Origin: Polyangiaceae bacterium
GTDB lineage: Bacteria > Myxococcota_A > Polyangia > Polyangiales > Polyangiaceae
Length of the DNA: 64,000 nucleotides
NCBI GenBank assembly: GCA_013361525.1
Contig: JABFXY010000004.1
Location: forward strand, 1 to 64,000
Direction of reading: 5' to 3'
Of this stretch, positions 1 through 8,426 are shown in pieces (within the stretch, counting starts at the first letter, position 1; each line of letters begins with the position of its first letter). The translations under genes were made by a program, and so were the position numbers. The notes under the pieces are model-generated. The model searched no databases. It saw nothing but the letters and a program-made list of their open reading frames with translations, and was not told where the DNA came from.

Positions 1-160
1 GGACGAATACGTCATCGCCGAGGACGATGGTGCGGACCTCATGCGGCGACGTGCCGGCGCGTGCGGCCCATTCCTCGGCGTTCAGCTGACGTGCCTTGCT
101 GTCTCGTTCTCGCGCGATCGCCGCGCGGAGATCCTTCGTGTCGGTGTGGTTCGTGAACAT
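1..160 (-). CDS. Hypothetical protein, 3' part outside the window
   Basis: The frame opens with ATG at 160 and stays open to the left edge, giving at least 53 residues starting MFTNHTDTKDLRAAIARE. An AAAGGA-type ribosome-binding site lies about 10 nt upstream. The visible part is charged and helical, with the segment LNAEEWAARAGTSPHEVRTI; this could be a small helical or DNA-contacting domain, but no family is recognised. It follows the 188-715 gene by 27 nt on the same strand, so the two are probably co-transcribed in the left-hand island. Confidence 0.55.
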   Translation of the reverse strand, partial: MFTNHTDTKDLRAAIARERDSKARQLNAEEWAARAGTSPHEVRTIVLGDDVFV

Positions 161-187
161 GGCGTGCGTGTTCCTTTCGGTGAGGTG

Positions 188-715
188 TCAGGTGATTGCG
201 GCGCGTGCGTTCGTGAGCACGGTGGTCGCCGCATCGATGTCGGTCTTGAGCGCGGTCAGCCCGGCCTTCATCTGCGCGACGGTGACGGTGCGACCCGATG
301 GCGCCGGAGTGCCGAACGGAAAGTTGTGATGGGGCGGGACAGCGTTCCGATCGGCATCGGTCGTGTAGATCGGGCTCTGCGCCTGCGTGAGGCCTTGGCT
401 GTCCGCGCCAAGCGCGTGCTTCGCCAGCTCGTGAAAGCGAGGGACCAATTCCATCAGCCGACGGCACGCGGCTTCAGCGGCGGCAAGGTGCGCGGTCTTC
501 GACGATGGCGCGCCGTAGGAGTCCGACGCGACGTGATCGATGCAGTCGGCGAGTGTGAATTCGCTGTAGCTAACGGCCTCGCGGCGGAAGCCACCTTCGT
601 AGCGGATGAGCGGTAGCGCCGGGTTGTCAGGGGTGTCGACGCGATAGTGCGAGAGGACTTTTGTGGAGAGACCTACGCCGACCAAAACGCGCGGCGCGGA
701 CACGGGAGTAGCCAT
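188..715 (-). CDS. Hypothetical protein of the left island
   Basis: A 175-residue protein beginning MATPVSAPRVLVGVGL. The ATG at 715 has a GAGG-type ribosome-binding site about 10 nt upstream. No signal peptide or membrane segment is visible. The N-terminal half is beta-rich (LPLIRYEGGFRREAVSYSEF). The C-terminal half has a long helical stretch (VAQMKAGLTALKTDIDAATT) of the kind often seen in phage minor structural or accessory proteins. Its family is not recognised. It lies at the end of a minus-strand series that includes a RepA-like ATPase, which suggests a plasmid or phage accessory role; that is inference from context only. Confidence 0.5.
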   Translation of the reverse strand: MATPVSAPRVLVGVGLSTKVLSHYRVDTPDNPALPLIRYEGGFRREAVSYSEFTLADCIDHVASDSYGAPSSKTAHLAAAEAACRRLMELVPRFHELAKHALGADSQGLTQAQSPIYTTDADRNAVPPHHNFPFGTPAPSGRTVTVAQMKAGLTALKTDIDAATTVLTNARAAIT

Positions 716-1302
716 TGGAGAAACCTCGATTCACGCGGCCGAATGACGACCCCGAACGCGCCGGCCGGTGGCGACGTGCGCGGGTGAAGGGAGCGCGGCG
801 AGCCGCGTCCGAAGAGGCGCCGATGCCCACGGGGAGCGATCCGTTCCTCGGGCGCGGCGAAGGCCGAGGCGGCGCGGCTGGACCCCATGAAAAGCGGGCC
901 GCGTCGGGGCATGAGACATCCGCGGATCGGCCGAGGAGCGAGCACCATTGCCCGTCCGCTTCGGTCTGTCCTCGCCAGTCCCTGAGCTTCGGGGATCGAG
1001 CGCAGGCGTCTTTGCGCTCTCGGCAGCATCGTCGCGACGCGGCCTCCCCAGGTTGCAGCTCCCGCACGACGGAACATCGCGCTTGCCGCTGGCCCCACGC
1101 ACGCCCGCGGCTCTGACCGCGATCGCATCAACGGGCTTTCGTCGATTCGCGGCTGGATTGGACCGCGTGCGTTCGTCCGTGGCCGCTCGATCGCGGCCGT
1201 AACTTGCCTGCGGATATACAATCCGCCGAGAACCGCAGTTTTCTGCGGCGAATACCGACGTCGCCGAGCCGTTCGGACACCACACCGGGCACCGGCCGAG
1301 CG
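716..1302. other. 587-bp stretch without a convincing gene
   Basis: Open frames here read as arginine/serine-rich low-complexity sequence on both strands, and no frame has the strong G/C third-position bias of real genes in this window. It lies between the DNA-binding-like gene (ending at 1,303) and the 715 gene. It contains a perfect small hairpin at 1,233-1,248 (CCGCAG-TTTT-CTGCGG) and a slightly AT-richer patch at 1,205-1,245. A regulatory or replication-origin role for the adjacent RepA-like module is possible but not shown. Confidence 0.4.
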
Positions 1303-1899
1303 TCATCGCGCCCTCCGTCGGCTCGGCTCGAGCACCACGCCGAGGTCGGCGGCCAGCTCGCTGAGTGCGTCGGTTTCGTCGTTCGCGGCGGGTGCGGGAC
1401 GAGCAGGCTGCGAGCGACGGGCGAGCCACGCCACGAACGGATCGATCTCGACCACGCGGAGCTTGCCGACGACGAGCACCGAACCGCCCGCAGCCGCGTA
1501 CTCACGCGCGAGTGAGAGGTAGCTGCGCCGGTCGACGCCGATGATGCGCTCGCTCGTCCGCTGCGAGATTGCTCGCGGCACCTCATGCACCACGAAGGCA
1601 GAGCGGGGCAGGGTGACCGTGACCACTTCGGCCCCTGCCTGCCCCTCTGACGCGTCGACGTGGCTCGGACGACCCGCGCGACGTCCGCGAGGCTGAAAGG
1701 TCGTCAGCGTGTCAGTGGCCAGCGGCCCCGCTATGCCTTCAGAGCGAGAGGGCCACGAAGGGGACGACTTCGAAGCGGAACGCAGCGACTTGGTGGCCGA
1801 CGAGCGCACTTCGGACGCATTCGAGGCGGGTTCGGCGCGTTCCGGGACGGTGCGCGGCGGAGCTTTTCGCGGCCCATGCCTCGTGTTGCTCTCACCCAT
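1303..1899 (-). CDS. Putative DNA-binding protein (excisionase/helix-turn-helix-like)
   Basis: ATG at 1,899 overlaps the stop of the RepA-like gene (ATGGGTGA), giving 198 residues and translational coupling. The N-terminal 60 residues are low-complexity and basic. The ordered part follows: VTVTLPRSAFVVHEVPRAI, then a helix-turn-helix-like segment (IGVDRRSYLSLAREYAAAGG), then VLVVGKLRVVEIDPFVAWL. This layout, with a short HTH, a conserved GK-R-V strand and a terminal helix, is like excisionase or plasmid regulatory proteins. An upstream ATG at 1,974 is in frame but would overlap the preceding gene by more than 80 nt, so it is not preferred. The exact family is uncertain. Confidence 0.55.
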   Translation of the reverse strand: MGESNTRHGPRKAPPRTVPERAEPASNASEVRSSATKSLRSASKSSPSWPSRSEGIAGPLATDTLTTFQPRGRRAGRPSHVDASEGQAGAEVVTVTLPRSAFVVHEVPRAISQRTSERIIGVDRRSYLSLAREYAAAGGSVLVVGKLRVVEIDPFVAWLARRSQPARPAPAANDETDALSELAADLGVVLEPSRRRAR

Positions 1900-3616
1900 G
1901 GAGGGCCCCCTCTCGCTGGCTCGACGTCCGGCGTCCGGACGACGTCCGCTCGACGTCCGAGACGTCCATTCCACGGACCGAGGACGTCCCGTCCCCAGGA
2001 CGTCCGGCGTCCAACGGGGGTATGGGGGTCCTCACACACACACGGAAGATCGGGTCACGAGCCGTCCCCAACCGCTCGATCTGGCCCCTCGATAGGGCGG
2101 TCCGAACGGCTGAACGTCCACGCCCGAGGTTGATGCCGGCGAGCGCGACAATTGCGTCTATTGACGTCGACCGGCCTTCGCGGGCGAGCGCTCCGACGAC
2201 ACGCTCGATGTCCGTTTCCAGCGATGCCGTTACCGGCTTTGGTGGCCGGACCTGCTCGTCAGTGCGATACCGAACAACGACGCCCGCGGTCGGATCGCCT
2301 TCTTGCGCAACGTCGACGACTTCGATGAAGAACGGCGCGATCGGCCCCGCCGCCTCGGGATGGCACTTCGTCATCGAGACACGACGGATCGCGTCGCTCT
2401 CCTTCGCGAAGTCGAAGACGGTGCCCCACGCGTCGAAGAGCGCTGACGAACCGCGACCCTTCTGACGACCATCCTCGTGACCATCGCGAGTCTTGCCGCA
2501 GTGATGAAGGACGACCCAGGTGACACCTGTGCGCTCGGACACTTCGAGCAGCACATCGACGTAATCGCGGATCGCGCTGTCGTTCTCATCGACACCCGGC
2601 GTCGACGCACGGAACGAGTCCAGCACCGCCAGTTCCACGCCGTCCCCAGCGCGCATGAATGCATCTCTCGCGCGCGGGTCTGTGAGCTTCATCCGCGGCA
2701 GCGCCGACAACTTGATCGGCAGTTCGCGCAGGTCGATCTCGCGACCTCGGGCAAGCCGCTGAAAGCGCCGCTGGCTCGCCCGCAAGCCCATCTCGTGGTC
2801 GATCCACGCGCAGGACTTCTGGCGACCAACAGGAAAGGTGCCGAAAACGGAAACTCCTGCCGCGCAAGCGACGACGAGCGACGCAGCCGCGAGAGACTTC
2901 ATGCCTCCGCCGTAAGCCTGAATCGACGCGGGCCGGCCCGGACCAAGCTGCAACCCAGGAACAACCCAGGGTGTCACCGGCAGCGGCTCAGCGAGCTGCG
3001 AGGCGGACACCCAATTCCAAGGATCGCTCTGGGCGGAAGCGAGAGCCGTCGAGCGCAACTCGTCAATTGCTCGATCGAGCTGGGCCGGGTCGCGGGACGT
3101 TGGCGCTTCACATATGTCGACGACGGCGCGGGCTTGCTCGACGACGTGCCGCCTCCGAGCGCGATCCATCACGATCGAAGCGAACGTCTCCACCGAGCCC
3201 GCTACCTCGGTTGCTTCCACGCTGTTCTCGTCGAGCCACAGCTCGAGCGCCTGCGCGCGTGGCCCCAGCTCGCGGCGCACCGCTGCCGGATCGGGACCTT
3301 GTCCACGGCGGAAGATGGCGAGCTGTGCCGTGAAAACTTCTCGCAACTCGGGCACTGTGAGATCGTCGATCCCGACCCCCAGCTCGACCGCCCGTTGAAT
3401 GTTCTGTTGTTCGAAGCTCAATTCGACGAGAGCGCACTCGGCAGAGCGGTCGGCGATAACAGGGGCATCGTTCGACGTCGCGTAATCGTCGGGTGCCTTG
3501 CTCGCGCGTCCGGCGCGATGTACCGTCCTTGCAGACATCGAAGACCTCGATCGTCGAGAGAGCGGCGCAGCGAGCGGGAGCTGCGCCGTTCGTGTTTCAG
3601 CGACCGCCAACGGCAT
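1892..3616 (-). CDS. RepA-like / DnaB-type ATPase for replication of the left island
   Basis: 574 residues if started at the ATG at 3,616; an internal ATG at 3,541 (MSARTVHRAG) is an alternative. The region around residues 60-200 is helical and resembles the DnaB N-terminal domain. The RecA-like core starts near residue 220. Its P-loop reads SIQAYGGGMKSLAA: the lysine and serine are kept, but methionine replaces the usual glycine before the lysine. A Walker B-like VELAVLDS and a downstream WVVLHHCGKT sensor strand follow. The arrangement matches plasmid and phage RepA/helicase ATPases (AAA_25-like). It overlaps the small HTH gene upstream (3,597) and the DNA-binding-like gene downstream (1,899). 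Its 3' end carries repeated GACGTCC motifs. Confidence 0.7.
   Translation of the reverse strand: MPLAVAETRTAQLPLAAPLSRRSRSSMSARTVHRAGRASKAPDDYATSNDAPVIADRSAECALVELSFEQQNIQRAVELGVGIDDLTVPELREVFTAQLAIFRRGQGPDPAAVRRELGPRAQALELWLDENSVEATEVAGSVETFASIVMDRARRRHVVEQARAVVDICEAPTSRDPAQLDRAIDELRSTALASAQSDPWNWVSASQLAEPLPVTPWVVPGLQLGPGRPASIQAYGGGMKSLAAASLVVACAAGVSVFGTFPVGRQKSCAWIDHEMGLRASQRRFQRLARGREIDLRELPIKLSALPRMKLTDPRARDAFMRAGDGVELAVLDSFRASTPGVDENDSAIRDYVDVLLEVSERTGVTWVVLHHCGKTRDGHEDGRQKGRGSSALFDAWGTVFDFAKESDAIRRVSMTKCHPEAAGPIAPFFIEVVDVAQEGDPTAGVVVRYRTDEQVRPPKPVTASLETDIERVVGALAREGRSTSIDAIVALAGINLGRGRSAVRTALSRGQIERLGTARDPIFRVCVRTPIPPLDAGRPGDGTSSVRGMDVSDVERTSSGRRTSSQREGALHG
1923..2005. repeat. Cluster of GACGTCC repeats (possible iterons)
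   Basis: GACGTCC occurs six times within 83 bp, starting at 1,923, 1,941, 1,952, 1,961, 1,983 and 1,999, with two related GGCGTCCGG copies. They lie in the 3' end of the RepA-like gene and encode its low-complexity ERTSSGRRTSS tail. Spacing is irregular (9-22 bp), unlike classical plasmid iterons, so an origin or operator role is only a suggestion. Confidence 0.4.
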
Positions 3617-3875
3617 GTGCGCGGAGGTCGAGGTTCAGCACCCCGGCGAACGGATTGGCGTCATTCGCCGGGCGCAGCTCGCGGCGCTCCGCCACTTCAG
3701 CCCGCCATGCGTGAACCACCGCGAGCGCGCGTCGCCCGCTCGATCCCTTCACCGGGAGGCCCATCGCTGCACGCTTGATCGTGCGGGGGTCGACGTCGGC
3801 CGTCACCGCGAGCCTGCGGGCTGTCGCCTCGTCCAGCCGCACTTCTTCGCCTGCAATATGTCCGGTCGTCGGCAT
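3597..3875 (-). CDS. Small helix-turn-helix protein
   Basis: ATG at 3,875 is preceded by a strong GAGGTGAGG ribosome-binding site, giving 92 residues starting MPTTGHIAGEEVRLDEATAR. Residues 15-45 (RLAVTADVDPRTIKRAAMG) form a plausible helix-turn-helix like those of small plasmid and phage regulators. The C-terminal part is helical and then basic. The gene overlaps the start of the RepA-like ATPase by 20 bp, so it is likely the first gene of that replication module and may control it. A longer start at 3,923 is in frame but lacks a ribosome-binding site. Confidence 0.6.
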   Translation of the reverse strand: MPTTGHIAGEEVRLDEATARRLAVTADVDPRTIKRAAMGLPVKGSSGRRALAVVHAWRAEVAERRELRPANDANPFAGVLNLDLRAHAVGGR

Positions 3876-4132
3876 CGTCCTCACCTCTTGTGAGCGAGAT
3901 GTTGCCAACGATCGAAAGTCCACGGATGGGGCTAGGTCTTAATAGCCACTGTGCGCCGCGCTCCACTGCAACTCGAGCGACTACGACCGCATGCGGAGAC
4001 TGCGCGGGCTGGTTCCAAGTCGCTGAACAGGATCAACGGCGCCAAAAAGCGACGGCACGAGGCATCGCCACTTCGGACGCCCCAAAGGTGAACCGTCGCT
4101 TGAGCCGAGGACGCGCAGCCGACGCGGAAGGG

Positions 4133-5317
4133 TCAGCGGTGTGGTCGTGCCTTGCTCGCTATCCGCTGTCGCTGAGCTTGCTCGATCCGAGCGTGCACCG
4201 TCTTTGCCGGTCTGTCGTTGCTCTTGAGCGTTGACATGCGCGAGCGCCACTCGGTGGCTGACGGGGCCCCGGCTTCGGCCCAGGCGACGATCTCCGCCAG
4301 AGCCTCGCTCGGTGGGCCCGATGTGTCGTTCTTCTTCGGGCGATGCGCAGCACGAGGACCAATCCGGACACGATCGAGACATTCGAGCACGAATGCACAC
4401 GCGTCATAGCTATCGCCGAGAGATTCGGGCAGAGCACGCGCCTGCCGTTGCATTCCGTAGAGCGCGAAGACGGACCGAAGGTTGTCCAGCAGGTTGGCAG
4501 CGACCGCTATACGCGATTCCTCGTGTCCGCTAATTCGCCGCGCGGTGGTCGCGAACCACGCGGTCATTTCCGCTGCATGGATCCACACGACCCCACTGGG
4601 TTCGAGTTTCTCATGCATCGCGCGAAGAAACCTACGTGCGAGGTCCGCTGACCCGTCGCTATGGTCCCGCCAGATTGCCCACTCAACAACGACGCCGAGT
4701 ATCTCGAGCGCCCGCTGTTCATCATCCAAGCCGGGAGCAAGTTCCTGGCACGCCGAAGAAACGTCATCGGGGAGCCGCCCACAATGAGTCCTCCGCTTCT
4801 CGCGGCGGATGGCGCGTGCTTGGACGATCGGTCCCATCTCGCTCCTGCCCAGCATTCGAACGAGATTCTCGAGCGCGACGACGCGATCGAGCGGCGCGCG
4901 ATCCTTCACGCGCCCCTTGTTCACCTCGCCGACGCCACGCCGACGAAGATCCCCGAGGACGAAAGCGAACATCTCGGCCCGTGTTTGCTGCCGCTCGTCG
5001 AGGGCGAATGCTTCATCACGCACCCGCGCCGCCTCGATCGGGACGACGTTGGTGGGTAGCCTCGAGTCGACTTGCGGATTCTTCCGCTTCGTCACCGGCC
5101 GGTTCGGTTCACCTTCCGCGGCTTGGCGGCGACGCGCGCGCGACGCGGCGGCGCTTCCGCTACCAGTCTTCGGTAAGGTGATCGCGGCGCTCGTCGTCGG
5201 CGTGTTGGCCGGGGTCGCATGTTTCCCCGTCGACGCGCTGGCTCTTGCGGGCCGGCGCTCGCGTACTCGACTAGTGTTCTTGCCGGCGCGCGCGGTGGCC
5301 TGTCGTTTCGCCTTCAC
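4133..5317 (-). CDS. Hypothetical protein with basic low-complexity N-terminus
   Basis: 394 residues from ATG at 5,317, with a GAGGGAAAGG ribosome-binding site 9-10 nt upstream and only 24 bp after the stop of the preceding gene. Residues 1-85 are Ala/Arg/Thr/Lys-rich and probably unstructured. Residues 90-370 are ordered and mainly helical (for example LDRVVALENLVRMLGRSE and SYDACAFVLECLDRV). No catalytic motif, signal peptide or membrane segment is seen and the family is not recognised. It belongs to the minus-strand series of the left island, upstream of the replication genes. Confidence 0.55.
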   Translation of the reverse strand: MKAKRQATARAGKNTSRVRERRPARASASTGKHATPANTPTTSAAITLPKTGSGSAAASRARRRQAAEGEPNRPVTKRKNPQVDSRLPTNVVPIEAARVRDEAFALDERQQTRAEMFAFVLGDLRRRGVGEVNKGRVKDRAPLDRVVALENLVRMLGRSEMGPIVQARAIRREKRRTHCGRLPDDVSSACQELAPGLDDEQRALEILGVVVEWAIWRDHSDGSADLARRFLRAMHEKLEPSGVVWIHAAEMTAWFATTARRISGHEESRIAVAANLLDNLRSVFALYGMQRQARALPESLGDSYDACAFVLECLDRVRIGPRAAHRPKKNDTSGPPSEALAEIVAWAEAGAPSATEWRSRMSTLKSNDRPAKTVHARIEQAQRQRIASKARPHR

Positions 5318-5341
5318 GTTGAGACCTTTCCCTCGTCCCTC

Positions 5342-6331
5342 TCAGGGCCAGTTCTGCTCAAGCGCGACGCGCGCAACGTAGTGAAGCAGTTCGCTGTCTT
5401 CACGTTGCTCGATCAGGGTGCCGAATTGATCATATTCGGCGGTTGCCTGATCCGCGTGCGCGGCCTTGCCGCGTCGATGCCTCCAGAGCTGCTCACGTAC
5501 CGCCGCGACGGCACCGTGCAGTGCGAGCAAGGCGTTGAATCGCCGAAGGGCTCGGCGGCGGAGCACAATCATCCGGTCGAAGCGGCGGGCATCCGGCTTC
5601 CAAGGCTCTCCCCAGACACGTCGAATTTGAGCGGTTGGCAAAGACGCCAGGAGTTGCTCTTGCGCGACGCGCGTGGGCAACAGGGCTTCTATCGCACGAT
5701 AGAAGTTGATGACGCGTGCGGGAACTGCCGGAGAGATCAAAGCGCTCCAGTAGGAGAGCATCGCGCGCCACTGGGGGTCCGAAGACGGAAGGCTTAGTGA
5801 GAACCAACCCATCTCATCCGGCAGCGCCCAATGCTCGTGTTCGTACTGGTGATATAGCTCTGCGCACGCGTCCGACGTGTGCGCCAGCGTTTCGAAATAT
5901 GCTCGGGTCCAGCCTCGACTGCCTTTCGCAGGCCTGCTGTCCGGTCGTGCCACCAACGGTAGATCGAAGATGTACGCCGCGACCGCATTAAGGCGAAACA
6001 TGCGCTCTTCCGAGAGCCGCGGTTGCCGTCGACGTGTGACGAGCATCGAGTCGTGCACACCGGATGCGCCCGAGATAAGGATCTCGTCGGGCGAGAACAC
6101 GATGCGCGCGCCAATGTCTCGAAGCCCGTGGACGATCGCGGACGCTTGCCACTGCTCAGGTCGGTGGTCGGCGTACGACCGCTGAGCGAGCCGCCGGAGA
6201 AAACCTTTCGCCATCCTTGGATCCGAGACGTTGGCGACGTGCACGTCAAGCTCGTGCAGCGCTGCTACCTGCCGGCTTCGCGCGGTGATCGAAGTCGAGC
6301 TGCGTCCGATCGCTCGCGGCGCGAGTGTCAG
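5342..6331 (-). CDS. Hypothetical protein, MauJ-like C-terminal region
   Basis: About 330 residues. The C-terminal half has the pattern FSLSLPSSDPQWRAMLSYWS followed by VINFYRAIEALLPTRV and a basic stretch with HRRGKAAHADQ. It recalls proteins commonly labelled methylamine utilization protein MauJ, which are not tied to methylamine outside mau clusters. The frame is clear but the start is not: no in-frame ATG lies upstream of 6,214. A CTG at 6,331 would place the start 11 nt after the lipoprotein stop, and a GTG at 6,244 is also possible. It is probably co-transcribed with the lipoprotein gene (6,343-7,038) and the 4,133-5,317 gene. Function unknown. Confidence 0.5.
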   Translation of the reverse strand: MTLAPRAIGRSSTSITARSRQVAALHELDVHVANVSDPRMAKGFLRRLAQRSYADHRPEQWQASAIVHGLRDIGARIVFSPDEILISGASGVHDSMLVTRRRQPRLSEERMFRLNAVAAYIFDLPLVARPDSRPAKGSRGWTRAYFETLAHTSDACAELYHQYEHEHWALPDEMGWFSLSLPSSDPQWRAMLSYWSALISPAVPARVINFYRAIEALLPTRVAQEQLLASLPTAQIRRVWGEPWKPDARRFDRMIVLRRRALRRFNALLALHGAVAAVREQLWRHRRGKAAHADQATAEYDQFGTLIEQREDSELLHYVARVALEQNWP

Positions 6332-6342
6332 CGTCGGCGGCT

Positions 6343-7038
6343 CTACCGCCCGAGCGCTTTCGCGTCGGCCTCGTTCGTCGTTCGATACGCGGCCATCACC
6401 TCTTCGCTCACCTTCATGTCTTCGTTCATGTCGTCGCAGAGCGTGCGATCGTCGGAGCAGTCGAGGCAGGTGCGCGCGAGCACGATCGTCGCCTTGAGCG
6501 ATGCGAGGCCGACCGGAATGTCGGCCAACGCCGCCTCGATCTCCTTGTCGAGCTTCGTGATTGTCTCCCCGTCGTCGCGCATGCGCTGAAGGCACGTAGC
6601 GGTCGCGCCGCGCGGCTGCGAACGGATCGCGTTCGCGTGCTTCAGGAGCGTTCTCACCTTCGCGACGATGGGCTCGCCCTTTTTCACCGAAGCTTCGTTT
6701 CGCGCGAGACGCTCTTTGCGGATGCGCTTCGCTTCTTCCGGCGGCGCGGCGGCCATCAGCAGCTCGACGTGCATGTCGTCCCCGCAGCGCTTGCCGCATT
6801 CCTCGTCGAACGCCTTCCACCGACATTCCGGCGTCCACGTCTTCAGCACGGCGATCGTCGCAGCCTTCGCCGCTGCCACGTCGCCGTGGATCTTCGAGCC
6901 GTACAGCTTCGTCACGTCGCAGTCCGCCGCGGATTGCCCCGCGGGGGCGCCGGCCGATGTTTGCTGCTGAGCGCTGCCCTCCGAGAGTGAGCAGCCAACC
7001 AGAATGACAACGCACAGCGCAATAGAACGAATAGGCAT
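6343..7038 (-). CDS. Putative lipoprotein
   Basis: 231 residues from ATG at 7,038, preceded by GGGGGTCGAGA. The N-terminus MPIRSIALCVVILVGCSLSE is a lipoprotein signal with lipobox LVGC, so the mature protein should be membrane-anchored at Cys16. The mature part is helical and charged, with scattered cysteine pairs (CGKRCGDD, TCLDCSDD) that may form disulphides in the periplasm. No known domain is recognised. It is the first gene of the minus-strand series and starts after a 249-bp gap that must hold the promoter. Confidence 0.6.
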   Translation of the reverse strand: MPIRSIALCVVILVGCSLSEGSAQQQTSAGAPAGQSAADCDVTKLYGSKIHGDVAAAKAATIAVLKTWTPECRWKAFDEECGKRCGDDMHVELLMAAAPPEEAKRIRKERLARNEASVKKGEPIVAKVRTLLKHANAIRSQPRGATATCLQRMRDDGETITKLDKEIEAALADIPVGLASLKATIVLARTCLDCSDDRTLCDDMNEDMKVSEEVMAAYRTTNEADAKALGR

Positions 7039-7287
7039 CTCGACCCCCCGTGTGCCCGAGCCGCGGGCATACGAGGGAGAGGGTAGCCCACGCGAGAACG
7101 AGTGAGGGCAACCGCATCACTTCGCCCGCTTTGCATCGAGTGAGGCGACGCCGGCCGCATCGAGCCGCCGCCCACCTGCATGTTCGGCTGCGAAGTTCGA
7201 CGTGCACGCAATTCCATGTTGCGATCGCGACATGGCACGGGGCGTCAACAGCCGTTCAAGGTCCCCGTTGAAGACATCGTGGCGTGC

Positions 7288-7641
7288 ATGAACCGGAAAG
7301 CTCCATTCTTCATGCCGATGGAGGCCGATCTCGCGAAGGCGAAAGAACTCTTCAAGGCGCTGCTGAAAGAGAACGGCGCCGCGCCCGACACGCCGCCGGT
7401 TCGGGCACTGCTCTACGCACACGACGGCGACGAATACCTCGCGGAGGTCGGTCACCATCTCGTGATTACGCCCCCGGGCGACGTGGTGCAGGCCATCATC
7501 CGCGGCAGCGGCCTCCGCCCGTGGTTGGTCCTCACGCTGAGGCGAGGGATCTTCGGCGGAGGCCCCTCGGCGATACTCGTCGGCGAGAGCGACACGCGCC
7601 GCGTCTTCCACTTCGAGGCGGATCCATCCTCGGGCGAGTGA
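7288..7641 (+). CDS. Hypothetical protein
   Basis: 117 residues from ATG at 7,288 (MNRKAPFFMPMEADLAKAKE). The frame is open further upstream to 7,180, but that part reads as low-complexity basic sequence. The protein has an N-terminal helix and then strands (VRALLYAHDGDEYLAEVGHH, ILVGESDTRRVFHFEAD), suggesting a small alpha/beta fold. No family is recognised. It is oriented opposite to its neighbours on both sides and no good ribosome-binding site is visible. Confidence 0.4.
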   Translation: MNRKAPFFMPMEADLAKAKELFKALLKENGAAPDTPPVRALLYAHDGDEYLAEVGHHLVITPPGDVVQAIIRGSGLRPWLVLTLRRGIFGGGPSAILVGESDTRRVFHFEADPSSGE

Positions 7642-7658
7642 ACACGCGACGCACCCCA

Positions 7659-7892
7659 TCACCGTCCGCTCCGCTTCGCCCGCACCGCGTCGAGATCGGC
7701 CACGTTCGCGCGCTCGCGCCGTCGCGCTTCAAGCTCGGCAGTCACGCGCTCGATCGACGTGAGCAGCGGACGCAACGTGCTCGCGTCCGCACCCGCCGCC
7801 GCCAGCGTCGCGAGCGTCGAGGTGAGCGACACGAGCGAGGCCTCGAGAGCGTCACCAGCAAGCGCCCCTCGTTCGGGCACCGGTTCGGACAC
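7659..7892 (-). CDS. Small hypothetical helical protein at the left edge of the integrated element
   Basis: 77 residues if started at GTG 7,892; the frame stays open upstream through the att repeat to 8,009. The region ALEASLVSLTSTLATLAAAG and the following ERVTAELEARRRERANVADL form a coiled-coil-like helix. The gene ends at 7,659 and lies just outside the left att repeat, so it is part of the DNA that bordered the tRNA-Lys gene before the 13-kb element entered. The start is uncertain and integration may have truncated an upstream part. Confidence 0.4.
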   Translation of the reverse strand: MSEPVPERGALAGDALEASLVSLTSTLATLAAAGADASTLRPLLTSIERVTAELEARRRERANVADLDAVRAKRSGR

Positions 7893-7945
7893 CGCCGCCG
7901 CTTCAGCTACGCGAGAGTTGGGGGCTAACCTCGCGTTTTCATTGA

Positions 7946-8283
<338 letters not shown>

Positions 8284-8368
8284 ACAGGCTGACGACGCAC
8301 TCTCATATCGACTTTTTCGACGAAGGAGGCAGACCTATTCAAGCCATTTAGCCGCACAAAAGAGCGAA

Positions 8369-8392
8369 GCCCTCGGACACGACCCCGAGGGC
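8369..8392 (+). promoter_or_regulatory. Hairpin in the leader of the primase-like gene
   Basis: A perfect 8-bp stem, GCCCTCGG and CCGAGGGC, with an 8-nt loop, 34 nt before the start codon of the primase-like gene. No T-run follows. A similar hairpin stands 28 nt before the small gene at 19,383, so it may be a shared leader or attenuator structure of the element. Confidence 0.5.
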
Positions 8393-8426
8393 AACGCGAG
8401 CGGCCGGTGAAAGGACCACCGACGAA

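Noticed and set aside
2477..3778. 433-codon plus-strand frame antisense to the RepA-like gene
   Set aside because: Reads as Arg/His-rich low-complexity sequence; the opposite strand has recognisable ATPase motifs and coupled neighbours.
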